Origin: a virus
Reading direction: 5' to 3' (one strand)
Virus record (IMG/VR): IMGVR_UViG_3300042351_000503
Coordinates: 1 to 33,935 of that record
Length of the DNA: 33,935 bases
The notes under the pieces were generated by a model, which searched no databases, was not told where the DNA came from, and worked only from the letters and a program-made list of their open reading frames with translations. Each line of letters begins with the position of its first letter. Positions within the stretch are counted from its first letter, which is position 1. Made by a program: the position numbers and the translations under genes. Positions 23,336 through 32,000 of the stretch are shown in pieces.

Positions 23336-23749
23336 CTATGACAATGTTAGTAGATATTTTGTTTTTGCTGCTTCTCCTGATAATGAATCTGCAAGATTGC
23401 AAATGTCGTGGAATGAGTTTTTCTCTCCATACATTTTTAGTTCTGATGCAAAGTTCATTAAGTCTGATACACATTGTGCACCTGTACAATTTGTAAGAGG
23501 TTCAATCTTATATATAGAAGGTCTCTTACCTGTATAGCCCATGAGTTTTTCAATTACACCATCTTTAAAATCATGTACATAATCGTACAATGATCCAAGA
23601 GCTTGATGTTCTGCATAACTTTTAGTTTGCCAATGCAACAAATGTAATTGCTCATGGAAATATGTAAGTTTTGCAGCTACACTTTCTAGTGTCATTTCTG
23701 CTCCTGATGATTTCATCATGTCTTCAGGAAATAAAGATTTTAATGCCAT
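23336..23749 (-). CDS. Ferritin/Dps-like protein
   Basis: This 137-residue protein contains YFHEQLHLLHWQTKSYAEHQ, then LYDYVHDFKDGVIEKLMG. It fits the first two helices of Dps-like proteins, with His-Trp, a second His 10-12 residues on, then an Asp and a Glu in the positions of the Dps iron site. I believe it belongs to the phage ferritin-like families annotated as DUF5856. The C-terminal half (CVSDLMNFASELKMYG) is helical. Possible roles are iron binding, oxidative protection or a virion component; the neighbouring structural genes favour neither. Confidence 0.72.
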   Translation of the reverse strand: MALKSLFPEDMMKSSGAEMTLESVAAKLTYFHEQLHLLHWQTKSYAEHQALGSLYDYVHDFKDGVIEKLMGYTGKRPSIYKIEPLTNCTGAQCVSDLMNFASELKMYGEKNSFHDICNLADSLSGEAAKTKYLLTLS

Positions 23750-23759
23750 TGTGTTTGTT

Positions 23760-23984
23760 TTAATATAAAATTGTTAATAGTAATGCTGCAGAAACAGTTG
23801 CTAGTAAATCTAACACATCAAATTTACCATAACTTTTGTAATCGTACAACTCTTTTCCTGCACCAAATAGTACAACTACACCAAAAGCCAAGATGTTTTC
23901 AACAAACAAATTGGCTATGATGTATATTACAAGTCCATATATAATATGGTTTGCCTTATCTAAGGGTATTATTGGGAGTTTCAT
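23760..23984 (-). CDS. Small membrane protein (74 aa), possible lysis function
   Basis: The protein has a hydrophobic segment at about 14-40 (IIYGLVIYIIANLFVENILA), a loop GAGKELYDYKSYGKFDVLD, and a second hydrophobic segment at 58-74 (LLATVSAALLLTILY). The 'DKANHiiYG ... GKElyDy...fDvlDllat' pattern is known to me from small phage and bacterial membrane proteins without assigned function. Two membrane passes and small size would fit a holin, but no endolysin gene is adjacent, so this is weak. The start overlaps the previous stop (ATGA). Confidence 0.72.
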   Translation of the reverse strand: MKLPIIPLDKANHIIYGLVIYIIANLFVENILAFGVVVLFGAGKELYDYKSYGKFDVLDLLATVSAALLLTILY

Positions 23985-24637
23985 TTATCTATTTTTATGT
24001 CTATATGTAAAAAATCATGTGATTGGAAAAATATTGAAGTAGAATTTAAAATTGAGTCAGGTGATTTTTCTTCAAACGAAGTTAAACCCAATTCCCAATC
24101 ATTCCATTTACTATCAAGTAGCTCTACTTTATAATTCATATTCATAAGAGCTATCATCAAAGCGTATTCATCATATTCATTTTTAATCCAATGTAAAGGT
24201 CTTTTTAAAAACTCTTCTGCCCAATTAGTACAAATAGCTTTAGCAATTTCTAAATTTCTAAAATACATAAAACCACTATTGATTTTATGTCCATGATGAT
24301 TAAATGCTTCTTGACGAATTATATCTGGAAAATGCCATTTACCTTGATAAGGAACATAAGCAAAATCAGTATCTTCTTTTACATTGAAATCTTTAAAACA
24401 ATCTTTAGTTAGTGTGAACATATCAGCATCCATAAAAATAACAGACCCATCTGCTTCATTAATATAATTAGCAAAATTACATTTATGCCAAAGACCATTA
24501 ATTAGTGGATCTTTGTTTATTTCAATATACTTATCATTAGATTTAATAAATACTTCTATAGGAAGGTTAACAGTGCGCTGTAAACGCACTGCTTCTTTCT
24601 CATATTTTTCTCCTATTGCTACTGAAAATAGTTTCAT
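23981..24637 (-). CDS. Glycosyltransferase, GT8-like
   Basis: This 218-residue protein has a GT-A fold: LFSVAIGEKYEKEAVRLQRT at the start, NEADGSVIFMDADMFTLTKD with the DxD metal site at about 70-73, and KINSGFMYFRNLEIAKAICT, the 'NSG.m.fr' acceptor-side motif of GT8-like enzymes. NEYDEYALMIAL carries a further acidic pair. Its position among adhesin genes suggests that it glycosylates a virion appendage, or has been acquired for that; the substrate is unknown. Confidence 0.8.
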   Translation of the reverse strand: MKLFSVAIGEKYEKEAVRLQRTVNLPIEVFIKSNDKYIEINKDPLINGLWHKCNFANYINEADGSVIFMDADMFTLTKDCFKDFNVKEDTDFAYVPYQGKWHFPDIIRQEAFNHHGHKINSGFMYFRNLEIAKAICTNWAEEFLKRPLHWIKNEYDEYALMIALMNMNYKVELLDSKWNDWELGLTSFEEKSPDSILNSTSIFFQSHDFLHIDIKIDK

Positions 24638-24638
24638 A

Positions 24639-25319
24639 TTATACTACTACAATGTATCCTTTTGCAGTTGCTATTGTTGGATCACAAGTTGCAGAACCTG
24701 GGTTAGTTGATACATCAATAGTTGCTATTTTTGTTGTTAATGGTAATTGGGTAAATAAATCATTTATAACAATATCTGTTAAGTTCTTACTACGAAGAAC
24801 TAGTGCTGTCGATGTTCCTATATTTTCTAAAGAAATTAATAAATTAGCATTTCTAATTGATTGTATATTATAGACTTGATTATTATCAAAATAACTCATT
24901 AACAAATGAGGTGCTCCATAACCTAAAAAATTTAAATCACTATTCCCCACAATCGTCAAACCTTGAAAACCAACATTAGCATATCTCTGTTTAGCATTGT
25001 ATCCATGCAACAAACTTACATCATTAACTTTATTTACAGGTGCAGGAAACCCTACGTTTACTAATCCTGTCCATCCTGTTGAATCAATTTCATCTTGGGT
25101 CATATAATGCCACTCGTTTCCTTGATACCAAAAACGTGTACCTGCAGAACCAGGAGTGGTAACAGGATAAGTTATTAATACTGGAAGTGCACCACCACCT
25201 AAATCAGCAACATCTTGTGCTGTTGTTTGTACTGTTACCCCACCTTGTACAATTGGTAATAATTCTGTTCCTGTTAAAGCTGCAGCTGCTGTGAGCTGAC
25301 TAATTTTTTTATTTGCCAT
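24639..25319 (-). CDS. Tail fibre-like protein (226 aa)
   Basis: The N-terminus KKISQLTAAAALTGTELLPI then VQGGVTVQTTAQDVADL is the common phage appendage motif ('kISqLt.a..l.gtelipivqgg.t...t..dia'). The middle has RFWYQGNEWHYMTQDEIDST, and the C-terminal part is β-rich (ANLLISLENIGTSTALVLRS). It is predicted to be a tail-fibre or receptor-binding component. One base separates it from the GT8-like gene. Confidence 0.8.
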   Translation of the reverse strand: MANKKISQLTAAAALTGTELLPIVQGGVTVQTTAQDVADLGGGALPVLITYPVTTPGSAGTRFWYQGNEWHYMTQDEIDSTGWTGLVNVGFPAPVNKVNDVSLLHGYNAKQRYANVGFQGLTIVGNSDLNFLGYGAPHLLMSYFDNNQVYNIQSIRNANLLISLENIGTSTALVLRSKNLTDIVINDLFTQLPLTTKIATIDVSTNPGSATCDPTIATAKGYIVVV

Positions 25320-25339
25320 TTTTGTTATTTTTAAAATTG

Positions 25340-25561
25340 TTAAAGTAAAATTTCTCCATTGTCTTCCTGTAGCAATGATCCTCCATCTTCTAAAAGAAGA
25401 ATATCTGGTGCTACATAGTTACAACATTCCTTAGCATCTATCTCTACATAATTACCCACAGCAGGTTTAAATGCTTGTACAATTAAACTACTTGGTACAA
25501 TACGTCCTGAACCATCAAAACGTACAAAAGCTTTTAGCTTGTTATTGTTATTTCTTGCCAT
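25340..25561 (-). CDS. Short appendage protein with RFDGxGRIV...ECC module (73 aa)
   Basis: The ATG at 25559-25561 starts MARNNNNKLKAFVRFDGSGR, matching the starts of the next two fibre genes; a longer frame upstream lies in the Thr tract of the neighbouring gene and is not used. The module runs to AKECCN (residues 43-48), followed by only 25 residues (LLLEDGGSLLQEDNGEILL). It is almost a bare module, perhaps an anchor subunit or a remnant of a larger fibre. Confidence 0.75.
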   Translation of the reverse strand: MARNNNNKLKAFVRFDGSGRIVPSSLIVQAFKPAVGNYVEIDAKECCNYVAPDILLLEDGGSLLQEDNGEILL

Positions 25562-25563
25562 GA

Positions 25564-25986
25564 TTAAAGTGCTGTAGTTGTGGTAGTTGTTGTTGGTGCA
25601 GCTGTAGTGGTTGTAGTGGTTGTATGAGAATCTATACAAAATGAACATTCACCAAGAGTAGGCCATACATATGTAATAGTTCCAACATCTGCTGGGGCTG
25701 TTGTTTGATCAACTATATACCAACATTCAGGAGTAGCATTATTAACAATAGTACCTTCAGGCAATATGCCTACACCAGTATATGTTATTACATGGTATTC
25801 CATTCTTTCACATCCTGCTACATTGTAATTAGTACTACTAGTTGGATTACAGCACTCATAAGCAGGAATCTCCTGCCATTTACCCACTTTAGGTTTTTGC
25901 TTTCTAAGAATTAAGCTTCCAGCAACTATTCTGCCAGATCCATCAAATCTTACATATGCTTTTAGAGGTCTATTGTTTGTTGCCAT
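25564..25986 (-). CDS. Appendage protein with RFDGxGRIV...ECC module and Thr-rich tail
   Basis: This 140-residue protein has a module at 1-46 (LKAYVRFDGSGRIVAG ... AYECC), a middle domain of about 70 residues (ERMEYHVITYTGVGILPEGT), and a low-complexity tail of Thr with AAP in the middle (about 122-140). Thr tails of this kind are frequent in phages of Bacteroidota and may be O-glycosylated; glycosyltransferase genes are close by. The stop is 2 bases from the next start. Confidence 0.78.
   Translation of the reverse strand: MATNNRPLKAYVRFDGSGRIVAGSLILRKQKPKVGKWQEIPAYECCNPTSSTNYNVAGCERMEYHVITYTGVGILPEGTIVNNATPECWYIVDQTTAPADVGTITYVWPTLGECSFCIDSHTTTTTTTAAPTTTTTTTAL
25573..25623 (-). repeat. Thr-codon repeat (low complexity)
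   Basis: A run of ACN codons encodes two blocks of seven Thr separated by AAP at the end of the fibre gene. Imperfect trinucleotide repetition is visible as alternating GTAGTTGTGGTAGTTGT on the + strand. Confidence 0.85.
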
Positions 25987-25994
25987 GGTCTAAT

Positions 25995-26141
25995 TTATTT
26001 CTTTTTAGAAGGATTTTTAATAGCTTCTATAATTGCTTTTGCTTCTTCACGAGTCTTTCCTTCTTTGACATAGTCATAGATGGTTTTTTCTCTAAGATCT
26101 TTAGCTTCTTGTTCTTTTTCACTCAATATACGTATTGCCAT
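25995..26141 (-). CDS. Small charged helical protein (48 aa)
   Basis: The frame from ATG (26139-26141, reverse) to TAA at 25995 encodes MAIRILSEKEQEAKDLREKT and continues as one amphipathic helix to KNPSKKK. It fills the gap between two fibre genes exactly (8 bases and 23 bases of spacer) and has the same A-rich leader (TTAAAAAATAGAAATC). The function is unknown. Confidence 0.66.
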   Translation of the reverse strand: MAIRILSEKEQEAKDLREKTIYDYVKEGKTREEAKAIIEAIKNPSKKK

Positions 26142-26164
26142 GATTTCTATTTTTTAAATATTAA

Positions 26165-27088
26165 TTATTCTGTTATTACTTGCCAACCTTTAGCAATAAG
26201 ATTATTTTTTGCTGTAATACCAGCTCCTGTTGGAGCAGCATTAGTTCCTGAAAGGTTATTGTTTAAAAACACATCTCCATTTAAATTACCTAAGTTATCT
26301 AATGTTACTAAGATGTAATTAACTGCTGAAGCATTTAAATCACAATCAGTTGCTTCAAGATAATTTAAAGAATCACAATCATCAATAATAAGTGTAGATA
26401 AATTATAATTTTCATAAACAGTGGCAGTTACTAAAGACGCACATCCTGAGAAATCTAGAGCAGTAAAGTTATCACTATATAATTCAGTGTTATCTAAACT
26501 TGTACATCCTTGTACATTCAAGTAAGTAAGATTAGAACATTCAAGAGCATATAATTCTATGATAGGTAGATTAGATACATCTAAAGATTGAATGTTTGTA
26601 CCATCAGCATCTACTTGTTCAATAGAACTTCCTGCAAAAACTGTAGGTAAGTTGGTTACAGATAACAATGTTCCTACAATATTACCATCTCCAATTTCAA
26701 GTCTTCTGAATCCTGATACACTAGTAAAGGTTACTCTTACAGTTTGAGGAATATAATCAGGAGATGAATAATTATGTGATATATAAGATGTAGAAGATAC
26801 ACCTGTAAAGTTAAATGATTCTGTGGTTCCATCACCCCAGTCAATTGTACCTCTCACTGTATTAGTAGAAGAAGATCTCATTCCAAATTCAAAGAATCCT
26901 TCAGAAGGAAGAATCTCCATAATAAGAGGTTCAGGGCATGTTGGAGGTACACAGCATTCATATGCTTGAGTTTCTATCCAAGTTCCTACTTTAGGCTTGT
27001 TACGTCTAAGCACAGTGCTTCCTGGGACAATGCGTCCAGTTCCATCAAAGCGAGAATACGCTTTTAAGTCACGTTTGTTTGGTGTCAT
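26165..27088 (-). CDS. LRR adhesin with RFDGxGRIV...ECC module
   Basis: This 307-residue protein has a module at 1-46 (LKAYSRFDGTGRIVPG ... AYECC) and a PKD-like β domain at about 60-120 (RGTIDWGDGTTESFNFTG). Leucine-rich repeats of Bacteroidota type follow from about 130 to 270 (IQSLDVSNLPIIELYALE, LTYLNVQGCTSLDN, TALDFSGCASL). The last segment, NNNLSGTNAAPTGAGITAKN, is the usual end of such LRR domains. It is a likely surface-binding appendage; similar LRRs occur in host surface proteins, so the domain may be host-derived. Confidence 0.83.
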   Translation of the reverse strand: MTPNKRDLKAYSRFDGTGRIVPGSTVLRRNKPKVGTWIETQAYECCVPPTCPEPLIMEILPSEGFFEFGMRSSSTNTVRGTIDWGDGTTESFNFTGVSSTSYISHNYSSPDYIPQTVRVTFTSVSGFRRLEIGDGNIVGTLLSVTNLPTVFAGSSIEQVDADGTNIQSLDVSNLPIIELYALECSNLTYLNVQGCTSLDNTELYSDNFTALDFSGCASLVTATVYENYNLSTLIIDDCDSLNYLEATDCDLNASAVNYILVTLDNLGNLNGDVFLNNNLSGTNAAPTGAGITAKNNLIAKGWQVITE

Positions 27089-27093
27089 AATTT

Positions 27094-28110
27094 TTAGTAA
27101 TTAAGTTTATATTTATGTTTTAATAAATTTAGTTTGCTGGCATAATACCATGTGCATCTTGTTTTTGATTTCTCATCATTCAACACTACATCTAAATGTG
27201 GATCTAACATAGGATCTTGTCCTGTATGATATTTCCCTTTATAGAAACATGGATGGTCTCCCATCACTGTTCCTGTTATTCCTGCATTATGTAGAATCGA
27301 ATGTGATTCTAATTTTATAAGTGGATCAGATGCCCAAGCAAATGCTAGTTCTGGAACCACTTTAGTTTCTTGTTCTCTAAACCACAGGTTCCAAAGAACA
27401 GCCCACATGTCTGCGCACCAACTTTGATACCCTGCATTCTCATCTTTAAAGAATTCTCTATTCACTTTTTGTAAATAGGTTCTTATAAGAATACAATCAT
27501 TCATCACTTTACTCCAGAAGTCTCCATCTACGTTTTTCAAGAAGTATTGTGCTCCTCCTGAATGATCATTGTTTGCTTCTGCAATTTCTCTTGATATACC
27601 AATAACACTTGCCATCTCACCAAGAATATCTCTTGTTTTGTATTCTTCTAGTTTCTCAGGTAACACCTGATTAATCTTACTGTCAAAATACTTAGCACTA
27701 ATGTAACTGTTTGTATCTGAAAGATAACATACATCATCTTCTAAGAACTTATCAAGACTAAATTCCTGTGTAAAGAGAATATCAGAATCACAATAAAATA
27801 CTGCTTTATCGCTCATTTCAGGATGCTCTTTAAAGTATTTCCAAAGAACGTAAGGACGAAGAACAGGAATGTATATTCCTAATAATTGACTTACGTTGTC
27901 TACATCTTTATAGAAGTTGAATTCAGCTTCTGGATATAGACTTATAATTTGGTCCCACTTCTTATTTTGTTCTCTGTAACTAGGAATAAAAATAAGCACG
28001 ATGGCTTTATCTGAATGTCCTATTTCTCTTAAGCTTTCTAACCAAAGGTGTACTTGCCATGTGTAATAAGTGTCATCTGGCTGACAGGATAAAAATTTTA
28101 ATTCTCGCAT
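27094..28110 (-). CDS. Glycosyltransferase-like protein (338 aa)
   Basis: The protein starts MRELKFLSCQPDDTYYTWQV. A GT-A type DxD site lies in AVFYCDSDILFTQEFSLDKF at about 105-124. CYLSDTNSYISAKYF and then NNDHSGGAQYFLKNVDGDFW and HSILHNAGITG form the catalytic and acceptor half. The 'YlsDt..Yi ... GGaqYllKn.D..FW' blocks match a phage and plant-like Ser/Hyp galactosyltransferase group. It may modify Ser/Thr-rich fibre tails nearby. The first eight codons resemble the start of the HNH gene directly upstream, whose 3' end overlaps this start by 13 bases. Confidence 0.8.
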   Translation of the reverse strand: MRELKFLSCQPDDTYYTWQVHLWLESLREIGHSDKAIVLIFIPSYREQNKKWDQIISLYPEAEFNFYKDVDNVSQLLGIYIPVLRPYVLWKYFKEHPEMSDKAVFYCDSDILFTQEFSLDKFLEDDVCYLSDTNSYISAKYFDSKINQVLPEKLEEYKTRDILGEMASVIGISREIAEANNDHSGGAQYFLKNVDGDFWSKVMNDCILIRTYLQKVNREFFKDENAGYQSWCADMWAVLWNLWFREQETKVVPELAFAWASDPLIKLESHSILHNAGITGTVMGDHPCFYKGKYHTGQDPMLDPHLDVVLNDEKSKTRCTWYYASKLNLLKHKYKLNY

Positions 28111-28706
28111 AATATTGGTTTTTTGGTTTTACTTCTATCATCCCTCTTTAAAATAGAGGTTTTATTTGACTTCCAAGTTCTCAGATAAATTATATCTCTA
28201 ATAATTCCTAAAGATATCCCTGTTTCTTTTGAAACTTCAAAGATACTTTTTCCTAGGTTATAAGAAAGTTTAATTTGTGTAACTTGTGAATCTGTAATTT
28301 TAGCTTTATTATTTTTTTCACCAGCTCTACTAGGTTGCAATCCTAATCTATAAGCATGTAATTGATTTTCTGAATTGCTAACCCATTCAAGATTATCTAC
28401 TTTATTATTTAGCTTGTTACCATCAATATGATTAACTTGTAATTTATTATTACAATTTAATATAAATGCATCAGCAACTAATCTATGAACTAATCTAGTA
28501 TGAGAACCTTTTTTACGAAATCTAACTTCAGGATATCCTTTTTTATTAAATATTTGTTTTAACTCTCTTCCTTTAATGAAACAAGATCCAGTTTTTCTTT
28601 TTACAAGTCTATCTTTTCCTCTAACTATACCTAAATTACTAACTTCATATCCTTCGAATTGTTTTATATCTCGCCATTTTTCACAGATAAATTTCAAATC
28701 TTTCAT
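28098..28706 (-). CDS. NUMOD4-HNH homing endonuclease
   Basis: This 202-residue protein has a NUMOD4 domain at about 9-35 (EKWRDIKQFEGYEVSNLGIV). The HNH core is LVHRLVADAFI, then QVNHIDGNKLNNKVDNLEWV and SNSENQLHAYRLGL. The C-terminal DNA-binding part has an HTH (SIFEVSKETGISLGIIRDII). All catalytic residues of the HNH are present. The first eight residues, MKDLKFIC, do not belong to the usual NUMOD4 start; they resemble MRELKFLSC of the downstream glycosyltransferase. The last codons run through that gene's start. Together this indicates a free-standing homing gene inserted at the 5' end of the glycosyltransferase gene. Confidence 0.88.
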   Translation of the reverse strand: MKDLKFICEKWRDIKQFEGYEVSNLGIVRGKDRLVKRKTGSCFIKGRELKQIFNKKGYPEVRFRKKGSHTRLVHRLVADAFILNCNNKLQVNHIDGNKLNNKVDNLEWVSNSENQLHAYRLGLQPSRAGEKNNKAKITDSQVTQIKLSYNLGKSIFEVSKETGISLGIIRDIIYLRTWKSNKTSILKRDDRSKTKKPILCEN

Positions 28707-28796
28707 AATGTAGTTGGTTTATTATAATTTATTGTTGTGTGTTTATTATGTTTTGGTGTTATACTATAATCATATTACAGCTTTAGAAACAATAAT

Positions 28797-28985
28797 CTAA
28801 GCTGGAGATGTTGTAGTAGTTGTTGTGGTACTAGAACTAGTGCTAGTTGTTGTACTTGTACTACTAGTAGTGGTGGTTGTAATATTACAATTACAACACA
28901 CATCTTTCTGTATTTTGTTTACTTGTTTGATGATACCAAACGTAAGATTGTTTTGGTTACTCCAACCTATTTCACGACTTATCAT
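28797..28985 (-). CDS. Short adhesin with SRxIGW module and Thr/Ser tail (62 aa)
   Basis: The protein starts MISREIGWSNQNNLTFGIIK, which aligns with MGIPSRQIGWDQQSNLLWQL of the 1284-residue protein upstream. Next comes QKDVCCNCN and then an uninterrupted Thr/Ser tail ending SPA. The module and CC pair are kept but there is no distal domain, so it is either a minimal fibre stub with a glycosylatable tail or a truncated relative. The intergenic stretch 28707-28796 downstream of it holds no gene; it has GTATAACACC on the - strand, a possible promoter for the HNH gene. Confidence 0.72.
   Translation of the reverse strand: MISREIGWSNQNNLTFGIIKQVNKIQKDVCCNCNITTTTTSSTSTTTSTSSSTTTTTTTSPA
28806..28880 (-). 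repeat. Thr/Ser-codon repeat (low complexity)
   Basis: Twenty-five consecutive Thr/Ser codons (T36-S60 of the small adhesin) with imperfect trinucleotide repetition. The mirror frame on the + strand is only a shadow. Confidence 0.85.
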
Positions 28986-29002
28986 AATTCGATTTTTTAA
29001 TA

Positions 29003-32000
29003 TTATGTTGTTACAAGAACAACTGCGTATGTACCTGTATTACTTACATATTTAATATAGTTGTCTAAACCTCTACCTTGTACAACATCTTTGCTATAAG
29101 TATTTTCATATATTCTTGTAGCTAAAGATATGTCATCATTTAAGGTGACATAATCAAAGTTTACACGTTCTATACTTCCCACTTGTGTTGATAGATCTAA
29201 TTCTGAACTTTTCAAAGCATTATTAATAAAATCAATAGAGTTAAAAATTGCTTGATTAACTATACTGTTGTTTAATGTATTGTTATAAAAAGATCCACCA
29301 TCAAATTCTGAAGTATGTAAAAGTGAACTATTAAAATAATTATTAGTAAAACTACAGTTAGTTGCTTCTACAAAGTTACAATTTCTCATCTCACAATTGT
29401 TTATAAAAACATTGCTTTGAAAAATTATACGTCCATTAAGATTATTAGCAACAAACAAAGAACTATCAAATACATTTTGAATAAAATATCTTCCTCTAAA
29501 ATTAATAACTTCTACATAACTATCAGTTATTTTATTTGCAAACATTCCAACATAATCCTCAACAGGTATATTATTTGCATATTCATTACCCCATTGGAAT
29601 CCTGCAATAGCTCTGTATATAGGATTATTATAATAAAGTTCATAACTGCTCCAAGATTGCTCTACAGCATTTCCAACATTGTCTTTTCTAGAACTAATGA
29701 AATCATGTGCATAATCATATGTGATTTCATCCCATACAGCATTGTAAATAAAATCGCTGTAGAATGATTCGTGTAGTTCTATAGATGTGATATCAACTGC
29801 ACCAGTGCCATTATCAAGTTGTAGAGCAAATGCTAAGAACAAAGGAGGGCATGATACAATAATGTAATCAGCTCCCACTTCTGTAATAAGCATTGAATTA
29901 TTTGAATTATTAGGATCATAAACAATATCTCCTCCAGCAAAAGATGATGTATCACTTACAAACACTTTGAATTTACCAGGGAATGTCCATATGTTATATT
30001 CTAAATTGTATGCAGATGTATTTCCCATACCAGAACCACCAACCAATGTTATAACAAGTCCTCCCCATATAGCAGTGTCTCCTCGTGAATAACTTGTAGA
30101 AGCATCATATATTCCATATCCTAATACATCTTGATCATATCTAGGATTGTAGAACAAGCCCATTGCTGTATCATTAAATGAATGATGACTGTTTGCTTGT
30201 ATAACAATCTCTGTTCCTCCATATAAGAATAAATCCACATCCATGATGTGATAGAATGCACCTGGCACTAACAAGTTGTTAGTTACAAGATAGTCTATTT
30301 CTGCTTTTGTGTGTGGTTGTGAAAGAGGATAGTCTGTGATTACATCATATGTAGCATTGTAATAACAAGGTCTGTTAACAGGTTCTTTTCCTCCTGAAAA
30401 AGGTTGAACAGTGTAGTCAATGATTGTTCCTATTATTTGCTCAACTTTAATACCACATCCATCCCCTTGTACATAAATATTAAAACCAGCACTATTAGGA
30501 TCATATCCAGGATTAGCATTGTCATCTAATTCCACTTCCATTATATATGGATTAACCCCACTAAAGCTAAGAACAGTTCCTATTAAATTGCCTGTAGCAT
30601 CATCATATATAATATCTCCAGGAACAGGTGGTGTACATGCATTTAAATTACCTTCAAACGTAACAATAGTTCTAATCACTAATGTTTGACCTGCTTCGTT
30701 TCCAAACTGTGTTCCTGAAACAAAAAGACATCCACCCACTGTAGTACATGTATATCCAGGATCTACAATACTTTCACAAATAGATGTTGCCACCTCAGCA
30801 GGAGAAGAAACAGGAACTCCTAAAGCTTGAACATTTGTATATACATCTGTTGTGATGTTGTATTTGAATATTTGTCCATATTGATCTGTAGGACAGTCTG
30901 GTAGTTTTGGTAGATTTGTCATTCCATACAATACATCTACAATAGGAAGAAGTTGTCCTAAAGTAGGAGAACCCCCATCAGTTGGAGCATCAAATGCGTG
31001 CAATGTTGTAAATATACCTACACTAAGATCATATTTGTAAATACTTCCAACTGGAGAAGTACAACCTGTAGGCTCCTCATTTGAATTATTTGTACATCCA
31101 TACAAATTACCAGCAATTTCTATAGGGCATACAGCTTTTCCATATCCATAATTAATATCAAAGCTATGAACAATACTTAATACTGGGATAGTAGAAATAT
31201 CTGTAATTTGACACAATGTTCCATTTTTATCATCACCACCATTAATTGTATTAAAATACACATTACCATCACTGGCTAACATCACTCCTCCACTAGCACC
31301 TATGTATTCTCCTGATACAGAAACATCGTCAAGGTTTACAACTATCTCATCAATTCCTGAACTAAGTATATATTTGAACACTGTACCACTATCATTAGTT
31401 CCACCATTAGTAGAAGTTCCCCACAATTCTCCAGGAATAACTTCTACTAATGGTCCTTGTGGATATTGAATATCTTCATTATCACCCATTTGCAATAACA
31501 CTGTATATGTTACAGCTATTGGATCAAATTCAAATAATGTTCCAAAATCATTAGCTCCACCACCATTACAAGTTCCATATAAAAGTCCTCCTGTATATAA
31601 TAATGTTCCATAAGGATATGCTCCTTCATCATTATCATTATCTATAGAATGTAATACAGTGAATGTATTTGTTGCTATATTCCATTTCCATATAGTTCCA
31701 ACACCATCATTACCACCAGCATTACATGTACCATATAATTCTCCTGCTATTTCAACAAGTCCTGAACTAGGATTACTACCATACGTAGCAGTATCATCAA
31801 AAGTAAACAATATCGTCACTTGCTCTGTAACAGGGTCCATAGAAAACAATTGCCCATCATACTCCTTGTGTGATTGTAACGTTCCATAAATCAAACCATC
31901 TGTAGCTTGCATTAATGTATTTAAATATACACCAAATCCAAGAAGACTATCAAAATCAAAACATATAGGATCTGGTGTAAGGAGTATACTAACTGTTGTA

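Noticed and set aside
25562-25648. Upstream extension of the 73-residue appendage protein
   Set aside because: The added residues are a Tyr/Asn-rich frameshifted reading of the neighbour's Thr tract; the ATG at 25561 begins at the shared module.
28806-28880. Short regular repeats that might be a CRISPR-like array
   Set aside because: They are trinucleotide Thr/Ser codon repeats inside an open frame, with no spacers or fixed repeat length.
29417-29767. + strand frames within the large fibre gene
   Set aside because: They have unlikely composition and lie wholly antisense to a continuous 1284-codon frame.
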